Positions 29,031 to 36,688 of a stretch of DNA of 62,373 nucleotides are shown piece after piece. Where the stretch lies: the NCBI GenBank assembly GCA_027306695.1, contig DAHUZH010000006.1:1-62373 (forward strand), read 5' to 3'. The position numbers and the translations under genes were made by a program. Below the pieces are notes generated by a model. That model saw only the letters and a list, made by a program, of their open reading frames with translations, was not told the DNA's origin and did no database searches. Numbering within the stretch: position 1 is the first letter of the stretch; each line of letters starts with the position of its first letter. The DNA is from Acidobacteriaceae bacterium (lineage in GTDB: Bacteria > Acidobacteriota > Terriglobia > Terriglobales > Acidobacteriaceae).

Positions 29031-29872
29031 TGGCCTGAACCTGCGGACGTGCCGGTGGATGTTGGTGAATAGCAGCGGTCAAGAAATTCTCGCACGATGG
29101 CGGCGACAGTTTCGGGCTGCTCCAGCGGAGCATAATGGCCAGCGTCTTCCAGCAGATGAAACTCCGCACCTGGGACCTGCTCGGTGATCACGCGCATCTC
29201 CGGCGGCGTACTGCTTTGATCTTCTCCTCCAGCGATTGCGCACACGGGCACGCGGATGGTCTTCAATGTCGGCACGGAGTCTGGACGCAACGCCAGCCCC
29301 TGCTGGACAGCGAGCATGGCAGAGAGCGGCATCGCATCCATCATGGTTCGTGCGGCGGTGCGGACAGCCGGTTGGCGCTGACGCGCGGTCGGCCCGACCA
29401 GCGTGTCGGCCATCAAGTCAAAAAAATTTCCCAGTCCGCCGGGCCGCTGCGCGGAATGCATCCATTCCTCCCTGCGCTCGCGATTGACGGCCGTGTCCGG
29501 CTGCGGCTTGCCGCAGGTGAAGACCAGCGCGGCGACCTCCTGCGAAAAACGCCGCCAGTATTCGTATAGTAAATAGCTACCGATGGAGCAGCCAACAAAC
29601 GCTGCGCGCTTGATTTCGAGCGTATACAGAACAGCGTGGACATCTTCGGCCAGCGTCTCCATTGCGATTGGAGCGGCGGCATGTTCGGCATCGATGAGAG
29701 ATTTACCGTGGCCGCGCAGATCGATGAGCGTCAGCCGATATCGGTCGGCCAGCAGATGGGCCACAGGCAGCCAGAAGGCATGGTGCGTGGGCGTGGGATG
29801 GAGCAATACGACGTCTGTGCCAGCACCCAGCGTGGTGAAAAACAAGCGTGATCCGTCGCGTTCAATTTGCAA
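29027..29872 (-). CDS. Alpha/beta-hydrolase fold protein
   Basis: 281 aa, probably starting with TTG at 29872 behind GGAGAGG. Alpha/beta-hydrolase features: the oxyanion LLHPTPTHHAFW segment, LIDLRGHGKS, the nucleophile elbow VGCSIGSYLL (Gly-Cys-Ser-Ile-Gly), the acid-bearing AIAGGEDQSS and the histidine in EDAGHYAPLEQPE. The triad is therefore complete. The substrate is unknown. No signal peptide. Upstream of and overlapping lysA by 4 bases, so co-transcribed, though a functional tie to lysine synthesis is not obvious. Confidence 0.87.
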   Translation of the reverse strand: MQIERDGSRLFFTTLGAGTDVVLLHPTPTHHAFWLPVAHLLADRYRLTLIDLRGHGKSLIDAEHAAAPIAMETLAEDVHAVLYTLEIKRAAFVGCSIGSYLLYEYWRRFSQEVAALVFTCGKPQPDTAVNRERREEWMHSAQRPGGLGNFFDLMADTLVGPTARQRQPAVRTAARTMMDAMPLSAMLAVQQGLALRPDSVPTLKTIRVPVCAIAGGEDQSSTPPEMRVITEQVPGAEFHLLEDAGHYAPLEQPETVAAIVREFLDRCYSPTSTGTSAGSGH

Positions 29873-29948
29873 GTGCGCCTCTCCTTCTCAGTGAATCTCA
29901 ACTATAGCTGCCGGGAAGGAGAAACGAAATATACAGAAAGAATTCGCG

Positions 29949-30272
29949 TCAGCGCGGCGGCGGTCCGTAATTGGCCTGCGGCGCCAGCGGGACCTCTTCT
30001 GGAATCACGAGCCAGCCAACAAGATAGGCTATCTCCGGCAACGGAAAGATTAGGACGCCGAGCACCACAGCAAGAATGCGAGTGGCCGTCAGGTCCCAAC
30101 CATAGCGCAGAGCGATTGCCGCGCAGACCCCAGCCATCATACGCATGGCCTGCGGGCGAAACATAGTGCTTGCGGGAGAGGCTGTGAAAACACCGTTGTT
30201 TATTTGGGCACCGCAGTTGGAGCAGAAGTTCGCTCCTGGCGGTAAAGATTTTCCACACTGATGGCAGAACAT
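29949..30272 (-). CDS. Zinc-ribbon / PspC-domain membrane protein
   Basis: 107 aa from the ATG at 30272, which is preceded by GGGAGG; the frame continues upstream without support. The N-terminus is a zinc ribbon: CHQCGKSLPPGANFCSNCG (two CxxC pairs). A PspC-like domain follows, with MMAGVCAAIALRYGWDLTATR and a hydrophobic segment LAVVLGVLIFPLPEIAYLVGW. PspC proteins are inner-membrane stress sensors. The ribbon suggests a regulatory or protein-binding head. It stands alone; no pspA is nearby. Confidence 0.85.
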   Translation of the reverse strand: MFCHQCGKSLPPGANFCSNCGAQINNGVFTASPASTMFRPQAMRMMAGVCAAIALRYGWDLTATRILAVVLGVLIFPLPEIAYLVGWLVIPEEVPLAPQANYGPPPR

Positions 30273-30415
30273 GTATGACCTCCCGGTGATTATTTTGCCG
30301 CACTCCTGGCTACATCCGCCAATCTCCACATCATGGACGAACAGGCGGCTGCTTGCATACCTTCTACGCAACATATTACGCAAATGACAAGCCAATAGTT
30401 CCGTGCGAAGAAACC

Positions 30416-30461
30416 GCAGGCCCCTCCGCTTATCGCCGCGGCAACCGAGGTCAGGACGGCA
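30416..30461. repeat. Degenerate copy of the right-arm palindromic repeat
   Basis: GCAGGCCCCTCCGCT, then CGCCGCGGC, then GAGGTCAGGACGGCA aligns with the fragment at 21121-21169 (GCAGTTCCCTCCACTG...GGTCGGGATGACA), with several substitutions. It lies just 3' of the TPR gene and upstream of the PspC gene. Confidence 0.4.
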
Positions 30462-30484
30462 AATTTGCTTTTGACGCGGCGAGT

Positions 30485-31771
30485 TTATTTACCGGAATAA
30501 GGAGATTGTTCCAGCTTTCTTGCCTGATCGCCCTGGCTGGAGCCACGCCCGAGTGCGAGCACGGCCTCATACTGCTGTGTGGCCTGCGCGTGCTGCCGCA
30601 TCAGATCGAACATCTCGCCGGCCGCCAGATGCGCCCGCCGCTGCATCAGCGGAGAGGCCGTCGGCTGGCTAGCTGCGTTTTCGTACGCCATGGCCGCTTG
30701 AGAGATCAGACGCTGTCCACGCGCGGCCTCTGCCAGTCCGTAGTAGGCCATCTCCAGGTGCGGGTCAGGGTAATAGCCGCCGGGCTGGACCGCCTGTGTC
30801 GCGAGAGCTTGATACGCGGCGATGGCCGCCATCCCCTGACCGGAGTCCTTCAACAGATTCGCCTGTTCCAGAGAAAACAGAAAATTGTGCGGGTATTGCC
30901 GATGCAAGCCATCGATGACCTGAATCGCTTTTGAATACTGGGCCTCTCGCCGCAGAAAGATGGCCATGGCGGTGCGCGCTGCAACGGAGTTGATGATGCC
31001 GTACTGACCAACCCGCTGGAGGTCCGCCAGCCCCTTGGATTTCGATCCGTGGATGCCAACCAGCCCGGCCAGTACCTTGAAGGGCAAGGAAAGGCTGCCG
31101 AGAACATATTCATGCACGCCCAGAACCAGATAGCAGTCCACATATTTGGGGTCGAGCTTCAACACTGTGTCGTCATCTTTGCGGGCCGCCAGCGCCATTT
31201 GCAGTGCCGCAATATATTTCTTTTCAACCATTCCTGTGTAGACAGTCTCCAGGCTCGTCGCATAGCCGCGGGCAAACAGCGCGTCCACATCGTTGGGATT
31301 GGCCTGTAGCTTCCGATTGCTGAGCTGGATGGCCCGTTGATACAGTGCGTCCACTTTAGCTCGCACGCGCACATCTTCGACCACCGGATGCTTGCCGGAG
31401 AGAAAACCATCCTGCACATAGAGCGTGGTGTCGAGCAGGTCCAGCCGATACAATTCGCGAAAGACAGTGTTGTTCAGCACATAATCGACGGCCATCGGAT
31501 CGTCGGGATGCTCGGCTGCGATTTTTTCAAAGCGCGCCTCGGCCTCTGGGTAGTCGAGATCGTAGAAATGCTGAAACGCGGTCTGGGCCTCCGGGGTCAG
31601 GTTGAGCGCATTGGTATCTGTGCCGTTGGGGGCGGTGGCGACAGCGGCAGATACGGGGGACGCAGTACTAGCCAGAAAAACAAGCAGAAGGGCCGGCACA
31701 AGCGCCGCAACGCAACATGTCGAGATTTGTCGAAGAGGACTGCCGAAAGAAGACTGCCGAGATGGGGCCAT
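30485..31771 (-). CDS. Exported TPR-containing protein
   Basis: 428 aa from the ATG at 31771 (MAPSRQSSFG). A basic N-terminus is followed by a hydrophobic segment (VAALVPALLLVFLASTASPVSA), a likely signal peptide. TPR-like segments: FYDLDYPEAEARFEKIAAEH, RRAIQLSNRK-type helices, and SKAIQVIDGLHRQYPHNFLF with AYYGLAEAARGQRLISQAAM near the C-terminus. The central region (KVLAGLVGIHGSKSKGLADL) interrupts the repeats. No catalytic motif. Divergent from the gene at 31864. Confidence 0.8.
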   Translation of the reverse strand: MAPSRQSSFGSPLRQISTCCVAALVPALLLVFLASTASPVSAAVATAPNGTDTNALNLTPEAQTAFQHFYDLDYPEAEARFEKIAAEHPDDPMAVDYVLNNTVFRELYRLDLLDTTLYVQDGFLSGKHPVVEDVRVRAKVDALYQRAIQLSNRKLQANPNDVDALFARGYATSLETVYTGMVEKKYIAALQMALAARKDDDTVLKLDPKYVDCYLVLGVHEYVLGSLSLPFKVLAGLVGIHGSKSKGLADLQRVGQYGIINSVAARTAMAIFLRREAQYSKAIQVIDGLHRQYPHNFLFSLEQANLLKDSGQGMAAIAAYQALATQAVQPGGYYPDPHLEMAYYGLAEAARGQRLISQAAMAYENAASQPTASPLMQRRAHLAAGEMFDLMRQHAQATQQYEAVLALGRGSSQGDQARKLEQSPYSGK

Positions 31772-31863
31772 AGTAAATTGGATGAGCAAAATCGGGAAAA
31801 CTGCTTCTAACGTTTGCGCTACACCGCAGCATTCTACGATTGCATACACTAAGCTTAAACATT

Positions 31864-32367
31864 ATGACGCGATCTGAACTGCTCCGTGCCCTGGTCCGCC
31901 AGGCCAAATCCAACGGGTTCGAGTTCCGTAAATGGTATATCAGCCGAATGGCGCTGCCCTGGCAGAGCTTTGAGGCGTCCATCGACGCGCTTTCGGAAGA
32001 ACGGCGCTACTATGCGCTGCTGTTCTCGCATGAGTTCGCCCAGGCCTTCTGGCGTGCAGGAAGCAAGATGACCTTCGTCGTCCCGAACTCCAGCTTCACC
32101 CGCGTCTCCAAGGACGGCTCCACCATGGTGGTGGAGCGGCGCGGGCACACTCGCCGCACCGTGAAAGCCGATGCCTGGCGGTATCACCTGAAAGAGATGG
32201 CCGTCACCGAAGTGGATCCATTGCGTTACATCCGCCGCTTCCTGCTGATTGAAGAAGACCTGGTCGGCATCCAGCCGTTGGCCGAGGATGACGAGAGCGG
32301 AGATGGCCTGACGCTGGCAGAACAAGCCAGCAACCCGGACGATGGGATGGAAGAGGACTTCGACTGA
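31864..32367 (+). CDS. Conserved-looking hypothetical cytoplasmic protein (167 aa)
   Basis: No family recognised. The start at 31864 (MTRSELLRALVRQAKSNGF) is preferred over an ATG 24 bases upstream because it begins a well-formed helix. The protein is hydrophilic, mixed charge, with an acidic tail ending GMEEDFD. WRAGSKMTFVVPNSSFTRVS and RRGHTRRTVKADAWRYHL suggest a compact mixed fold. No signal peptide or membrane segment. The codon pattern matches its neighbours, so it is a genuine gene rather than a chance frame. Confidence 0.65.
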   Translation: MTRSELLRALVRQAKSNGFEFRKWYISRMALPWQSFEASIDALSEERRYYALLFSHEFAQAFWRAGSKMTFVVPNSSFTRVSKDGSTMVVERRGHTRRTVKADAWRYHLKEMAVTEVDPLRYIRRFLLIEEDLVGIQPLAEDDESGDGLTLAEQASNPDDGMEEDFD

Positions 32368-32496
32368 TCGATTTCTGATTTGTTCTGCATGTTGAGCGGA
32401 CACATCCTGCAATCGTCCGTATCGAGGATTTCCACCGGACAGTGTTACCCTGAAAGTGGCGCAGGCACGAGCGAACTTCTTATCGGGCATTCCAGA

Positions 32497-33867
32497 ATGC
32501 GAAGCCAAAATTCGATCGCCATCGGCCTGGCGTATTTGCTGCTGAGCTGGTGCTCTTTGAACGGACAAAGCCGTACTGTCCTTGTACCCAGACCAAAAGC
32601 CGCTCCGGTTCCAGTTCATCCCAACACCCCATCCACCCCCCTGAAAACGAGCGTCCCTGCGGCGGCCATTCTCACCGTTGGATTGCCTTTGCGCGTCCAG
32701 GTGGACCACCGATTCCGCATGCATCTGGGTAAACCGATTGCGGCCCATCTGATCGATCCAGTTTATTCGGGAGACCATGTTGTGCTGCCGGTGAATACGC
32801 CTATCTACGGCAGAATTTCCGAACTTACTCCCATCCACGGCAGCAAGCGAGCATGGGCCCGCTTGAATGGCGACTTCACTCCGTTGAAACAGCCAGTAAT
32901 ACAATTCTCTTCCCTACAATTGCCAGATGGCACGCGTCTCCCGATCGACGCAGTAGCTTCCGAGCGCACGGCGGACCTGGTGAAGATGGGTGCGCCCACC
33001 AAAAAGAAATCGCGGTTCGCCAAAATGAAGTCTGCCATCCACGCCAAGTTGGTCGGCATGAAGCAGGGAGTGTCCGACGCCATCCACTACCCTCACAAAT
33101 CCGAGAAAACATTGCAGATACTCTACGGGCAGCTTCCATATCATCCGCAGGACATCTGGACCGGAACCCAGTTCGATGCCGACCTGATGCAGCCGATTAC
33201 GCTGACCGATCCCAAGGCCAGCCATTTGCTGCCAGTCACGCCTCCCCATGGGCATATTCCGCCGGGCACGCTGGACGCTCGGCTACTGACTGCCTTGAAC
33301 TCAAAAACCGATAAGGTGGGAAAGCCGATCGATGCAGTGCTGACGCAACCTTACTTCGATAAAGACCACAAGAATGTGATCCTGCCGACCGGCACCGAAC
33401 TCACCGGCTTGGTGACGCAAGCGAAACCTGCCCGTTATTGGGGGCGTAATGGGACACTGCGCTTCACCTTCCGCCAAGTCAAGCTGCCCGAAGGGACATT
33501 GGAGAATGTCCATGCACAGATGACGGCCGTCGAAGGCAAGAAGGGCCAGAATGTGACGCTCGATTCCGAAGGGGGCGCTCACGCGAATTCGGACAAGGGG
33601 AAATATATGGATCCGCTCGTGCTTGGGTATCTGGCGGGGGCAAACGCGGTGGACGCCAACCAGAACCAGGTGGACGCCGCCGACACCAGCAATGGCTTCG
33701 GACTGCCGGCGCGCATCCTTTCCATACTCTTTGTCAGTGGGACCACGATATCGGTCTTTGCCTACTATGCGGTGGGCCAATCCGTCACGCGCCGCTGGAT
33801 CATGCGTGGACACGAAGTCGCTTTCGCGAAGAACACCCGGATGGAACTGTCAGTGGCCGACCGCTGA
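32497..33867 (+). CDS. Exported protein with two similar beta-rich domains (VirB10/TrbI-like)
   Basis: 456 aa from the ATG at 32497. A short hydrophobic N-terminus (AIGLAYLLLSWCSLNGQ) is a likely signal peptide. Two halves share a pattern: GKPIAAHLIDPVY...VVLPVNTPIYGRIS...LPDGTRLPI and GKPIDAVLTQPYF...VILPTGTELTGLV...LPEGTLENV. The order (P-x-G-T, alternating beta, IP/LP-x-G-T-x-L-x-G, LP-x-GT) recalls the C-terminal domain of VirB10/TrbI proteins. A hydrophobic segment near residue 410 (ARILSILFVSGTTISVFAYY) may be a membrane anchor. No other secretion genes are near, so it is probably not a conjugation component. Family assignment is tentative. Confidence 0.6.
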   Translation: MRSQNSIAIGLAYLLLSWCSLNGQSRTVLVPRPKAAPVPVHPNTPSTPLKTSVPAAAILTVGLPLRVQVDHRFRMHLGKPIAAHLIDPVYSGDHVVLPVNTPIYGRISELTPIHGSKRAWARLNGDFTPLKQPVIQFSSLQLPDGTRLPIDAVASERTADLVKMGAPTKKKSRFAKMKSAIHAKLVGMKQGVSDAIHYPHKSEKTLQILYGQLPYHPQDIWTGTQFDADLMQPITLTDPKASHLLPVTPPHGHIPPGTLDARLLTALNSKTDKVGKPIDAVLTQPYFDKDHKNVILPTGTELTGLVTQAKPARYWGRNGTLRFTFRQVKLPEGTLENVHAQMTAVEGKKGQNVTLDSEGGAHANSDKGKYMDPLVLGYLAGANAVDANQNQVDAADTSNGFGLPARILSILFVSGTTISVFAYYAVGQSVTRRWIMRGHEVAFAKNTRMELSVADR

Positions 33868-33882
33868 TCCTCATAGGCGTAT

Positions 33883-34767
33883 CTATTTTTTCCAGAAATG
33901 ATCCATCGGGCCATTTCCCTTGCCTACGGGATAGGCATGCCGAAGTGCCCCGGTCACATAATCTTTGGCAGCCTGCACGGCTGCGGCGGGATCGTCACCC
34001 AGAGCAATTCTGGCCGCCAGGGCGGAGGAGAAGGCACAGCCTGTGCCATGGGTTGAAGTCGTCGCAATGCGTCCACCGGGATACCAGCGGCAATCTTCGG
34101 ACGTCAGCAGCAGATCGTCGGGCGAGTCGGCATGACCGCCGGTCACAACAATTTTCAGGGTCGGATTTCCCCACTGAACTGCCATCTGCAACATTTTTTG
34201 TGCAGATTTCACCGTCTCGGCCCGGTTTTGCGGCCTGGGAGTGCCGGTCAGCGCCGCCAGTTCGTCCAGATTTGGAGTGATCCAATCAGCCCGGGCCAGC
34301 CCATGTTTGCGCAGGACGTTAAAGCCTGCTGCATCCAGTAAGCTTTTGCCAGAGCTGGACTTAAGCACAGGATCGAGCACCACTGGCACTCCAGGAATGC
34401 GTTTCAGCCACCCAATTACAGCCGCCACAACCTCGCCCTGGCCCAACATTCCCACTTTAATCGCACGGAAACAGGCATCCTCTGCCAGACAATCGAGCGT
34501 CTCAACCACGATGCTGACGTCTACCGGCTGAACCCGGCGGACACCCTGCGTGGACTGAATGGTCAGCGCAGTGATGCAGCCCATGCCGTACACCCCCAGC
34601 GCGGCAAAGGTCTTCAGGTCGGCCAGCACCCCGGCCCCTGCGGATGGATCGTAGCCAGCAATCGACAGCACAACCGCTGGCGCAGCACCGGAGAGCGCAT
34701 CGAAATTCTTATCGGAAGGAGATTGACTCGGGAGAGGCGACTCGGAAGGTGGACTGGGTGGCGGCAC
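33883..34767 (-). CDS. thiD: Hydroxymethylpyrimidine/phosphomethylpyrimidine kinase
   Basis: Thiamine-pathway kinase phosphorylating HMP and then HMP-P. 294 aa. Ribokinase-fold motifs: LSIAGYDPSAGAGVLADLKT at the start, GCITALTIQSTQGV, VLDPVLKSSSGKSLLD, ITPNLDELAALTG and the anion-hole THGTGCAFSSALAARIALG. The first 30 residues are a Pro/Ser-rich extension. No other thi gene is adjacent, and no TPP-riboswitch consensus was seen in the roughly 170 bases upstream that it shares with rlpA. Confidence 0.95.
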   Translation of the reverse strand: MPPPSPPSESPLPSQSPSDKNFDALSGAAPAVVLSIAGYDPSAGAGVLADLKTFAALGVYGMGCITALTIQSTQGVRRVQPVDVSIVVETLDCLAEDACFRAIKVGMLGQGEVVAAVIGWLKRIPGVPVVLDPVLKSSSGKSLLDAAGFNVLRKHGLARADWITPNLDELAALTGTPRPQNRAETVKSAQKMLQMAVQWGNPTLKIVVTGGHADSPDDLLLTSEDCRWYPGGRIATTSTHGTGCAFSSALAARIALGDDPAAAVQAAKDYVTGALRHAYPVGKGNGPMDHFWKK

Positions 34768-34938
34768 GAAGGGTCGACCGATTGCGTCCGGGCTTTTTTA
34801 AGATTGGAGGCCAGCCTCGCCAACGCATCTCTAGAGGTAACACAGAATCGGCGGAATTGCAAGCAAAACTTACAAATAAGTCTTTTTATTTCTTTGACTT
34901 AGCAAGTACTCCCCGGTAAACTTAGAGATGTTTCAACT

Positions 34939-35532
34939 ATGAGAATTCTTAGCGAAAATACGATATTGAATGTCCATGCCCCCTCGGTGGTCCGTCGCGT
35001 TGTGTCGATTGCAGCGGGCCTGTTTTTAGGCATCACTCTCAGCCTGACCAGCGTCCATGCCAATCGACCGGCAGCGGCGGTTGTTTCGGAGACCCATGTA
35101 CCGGCGGCCCAACTGCAACCGGCCACACTGGCGCAGGCCAAGAAGCCCTACCAATGGCATCAGGTCGGTCTTGCTTCCTGGTATGGCCCGCAGTTTCAGG
35201 GCAAGGAAACGGCGAATGGCGAGACCTTCAACATGAACGATCTGACCTGCGCCCACCGGTCGCTGCCGTTGGGGACCTGGGTCAAGGTGACGAACCTGCA
35301 CACCCGGAAATGGATCGTGGTGCGCGTGAACGACCGTGGCCCGGTGCCGGAAACCCGGGTCGTCGATCTCTCCTCGGAGGCCGCCCACATGCTGGGAATG
35401 CGGCAGCGCGGCGTGACCCGAGTGCGCCTGGACGTGATCGACCCGCAACAGGTGGTTGAAATCGCGCGCCTGGAACGAATCCACATAGCCCACCAAGCGG
35501 CGGAAGCTGCGCAGAACGAACCCGGCGACTAG
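34939..35532 (+). CDS. rlpA: RlpA-like exported protein with double-psi beta-barrel
   Basis: 197 aa. Hydrophobic signal region VVSIAAGLFLGITLSLTSVHA. The DPBB domain (residues about 70-165) has the signature ASWYGPQFQGKETANGETFN, LTCAHRSLPLGTWVKVTNL, VRVNDRGPV and VVDLSSEAAHMLGM, matching RlpA, a lytic transglycosylase-type protein acting on peptidoglycan. There is no SPOR domain and no lipobox, unlike E. coli RlpA. The stop codon TAG coincides exactly with the left end of a MITE-like element, and pyrF follows beyond it. Confidence 0.9.
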   Translation: MRILSENTILNVHAPSVVRRVVSIAAGLFLGITLSLTSVHANRPAAAVVSETHVPAAQLQPATLAQAKKPYQWHQVGLASWYGPQFQGKETANGETFNMNDLTCAHRSLPLGTWVKVTNLHTRKWIVVRVNDRGPVPETRVVDLSSEAAHMLGMRQRGVTRVRLDVIDPQQVVEIARLERIHIAHQAAEAAQNEPGD

Positions 35533-35696
35533 CGGCCCTCCCGTCGGATTCGAGCAATCCACATTTGGTGTGAGTCATTCTGAGCGCAGCGAAGAATCCA
35601 GACGATATTCGCTTACTAAGCGCTGCCATCATTCTCTGGATTCTTCGCTGCGCTCAGAATGACTCCCTTTGCTCTACAACAACTGGAGAACCGCTA
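35530..35696. mobile_element. MITE-like palindromic element (TAGCGG...CCGCTA ends, 31-bp hairpin)
   Basis: Outer ends TAGCGGCCCTCC and GGAGAACCGCTA match at 10 of 12 positions when reverse complemented. Inside is a perfect 31-base inverted repeat, 35572-35602 with 35635-35665, starting GAGTCATTCTGAGCG. TA at each edge suits a TA target duplication. It lies between rlpA and pyrF: the first TAG is the rlpA stop, and collapsing the element to one TA would leave pyrF 10 bases after that stop. A sister with the same ends is at 40392-40499. Confidence 0.75.
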
Positions 35697-35707
35697 GAAT
35701 CAAAGAG

Positions 35708-36454
35708 ATGATAGCGCCGAAAACTTCCCTTTCTCAAGAGAAAAAACCCATCGATCCTCGTGACCGCCTTATCGTCGCGCTGGATGTACCCACTGCCTCG
35801 CAAGCGTTGGAGTTGGCGGGCCAACTGCGCGGCATCTGCCGCTGGGTCAAGGTCGGCCTCGAACTTTATCTGGCGGCGGGCAATGGCATCGTCGAAGCGC
35901 TTACCGACCAGGGCTTCTCCGTCTTTCTCGATCTCAAATTCCACGACATCCCCAACACGGTCGCCGGAGCGGTACGCTCGGCGGCCTCGCTCGGAGCGTC
36001 CCTGTTGACGGTGCATGCAGCCGGAGGCCCGGCGATGCTGGCCGCAGCCGCGGAAGCCGCAGCCGGAGTGGCGGGCCCTCCGCGCCTGCTGGCCGTCACG
36101 GTGCTGACCAGCATGGACACGGCGCAACTGGAGGCCATCGGCGTCGGGGCGTCTTCTTCAGAACAGGTATTGCGGCTGGCACAACTGGCGCGGAACTGCG
36201 GGATCGACGGGCTGGTCTGCTCGGCAGACGAGGTGGGTCTGCTGCGGCAGCAGCTTGGCCCCGACGCGATGCTGGTGACTCCGGGCATTCGACCGGCAGG
36301 CGCGGAAGTGGGCGACCAAAAACGTGTGGCCACTCCGATGACTGCGATCCGGGCTGGAGCCAGCGCCCTTGTCGTCGGCAGGCCGATTACGCAGGCCGCC
36401 GATCCCGCCAAAGCTGCCGCAGCTATTCTGGCGGAGATCGCCCCTGCAAGTTAA
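35708..36454 (+). CDS. pyrF: Orotidine 5'-phosphate decarboxylase
   Basis: Last step of de novo UMP synthesis. 248 aa from the ATG at 35708, preceded by AAAGAG. The catalytic Asp-Lys-Asp cluster is D75, K77 and D80 in FLDLKFHDIPNTV. LIVALDVPTA at the N-terminus, VTPGIRP and GASALVVGRPIT complete the TIM-barrel phosphate site. The 5' leader begins at the right end of the MITE-like element, so transcription from rlpA must pass through its hairpin. Confidence 0.95.
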   Translation: MIAPKTSLSQEKKPIDPRDRLIVALDVPTASQALELAGQLRGICRWVKVGLELYLAAGNGIVEALTDQGFSVFLDLKFHDIPNTVAGAVRSAASLGASLLTVHAAGGPAMLAAAAEAAAGVAGPPRLLAVTVLTSMDTAQLEAIGVGASSSEQVLRLAQLARNCGIDGLVCSADEVGLLRQQLGPDAMLVTPGIRPAGAEVGDQKRVATPMTAIRAGASALVVGRPITQAADPAKAAAAILAEIAPAS

Positions 36455-36457
36455 TTC

Positions 36458-36494
36458 GTCAGCCTGAGCGTAGCCGAAAGGTTCAAACTGACTC
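36458..36494. repeat. Weak GTCAGCCTGAGCG palindromic fragment
   Basis: GTCAGCCTGAGCGTAGCCGAA and TTCAAACTGAC resemble the arms of the GTCATCCTGAGCG family with several mismatches. It follows the pyrF stop by 4 bases and may be a degraded terminator-like copy. Confidence 0.35.
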
Positions 36495-36513
36495 TTTTAA
36501 GATCTGACTTACC

Positions 36514-36643
36514 TAGTACTACAGTTGCAGATAGCGACTAGTTTGGGGTAGCTGGGCAGTAAACCATTGATTTTTAGAGAGCAGCGCGCGAGTGAGTCGC
36601 GATGGAAATCAGGTGGAATCCATTAAGTGCAACTGTAGTACTA
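36514..36643. mobile_element. 130-bp MITE-like element with perfect 16-bp terminal inverted repeats
   Basis: TAGTACTACAGTTGCA (36514-36529) is repeated in perfect inversion as TGCAACTGTAGTACTA (36628-36643). ACC directly flanks both ends; alternatively the outer TA pair is the target duplication, as with Tc1/mariner/IS630-type elements. There is no open frame inside. It lies between pyrF and the amidase gene, just upstream of the latter's ribosome site. Confidence 0.75.
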
Positions 36644-36688
36644 ACCATCGATCCACACTAGAATGCGACCAGAGGGACAACAAAAATC

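Noticed and set aside
34768-34938. Possible TPP riboswitch upstream of thiD
   Set aside because: No CTGAGA or ACCTGA-type core could be seen on either strand.
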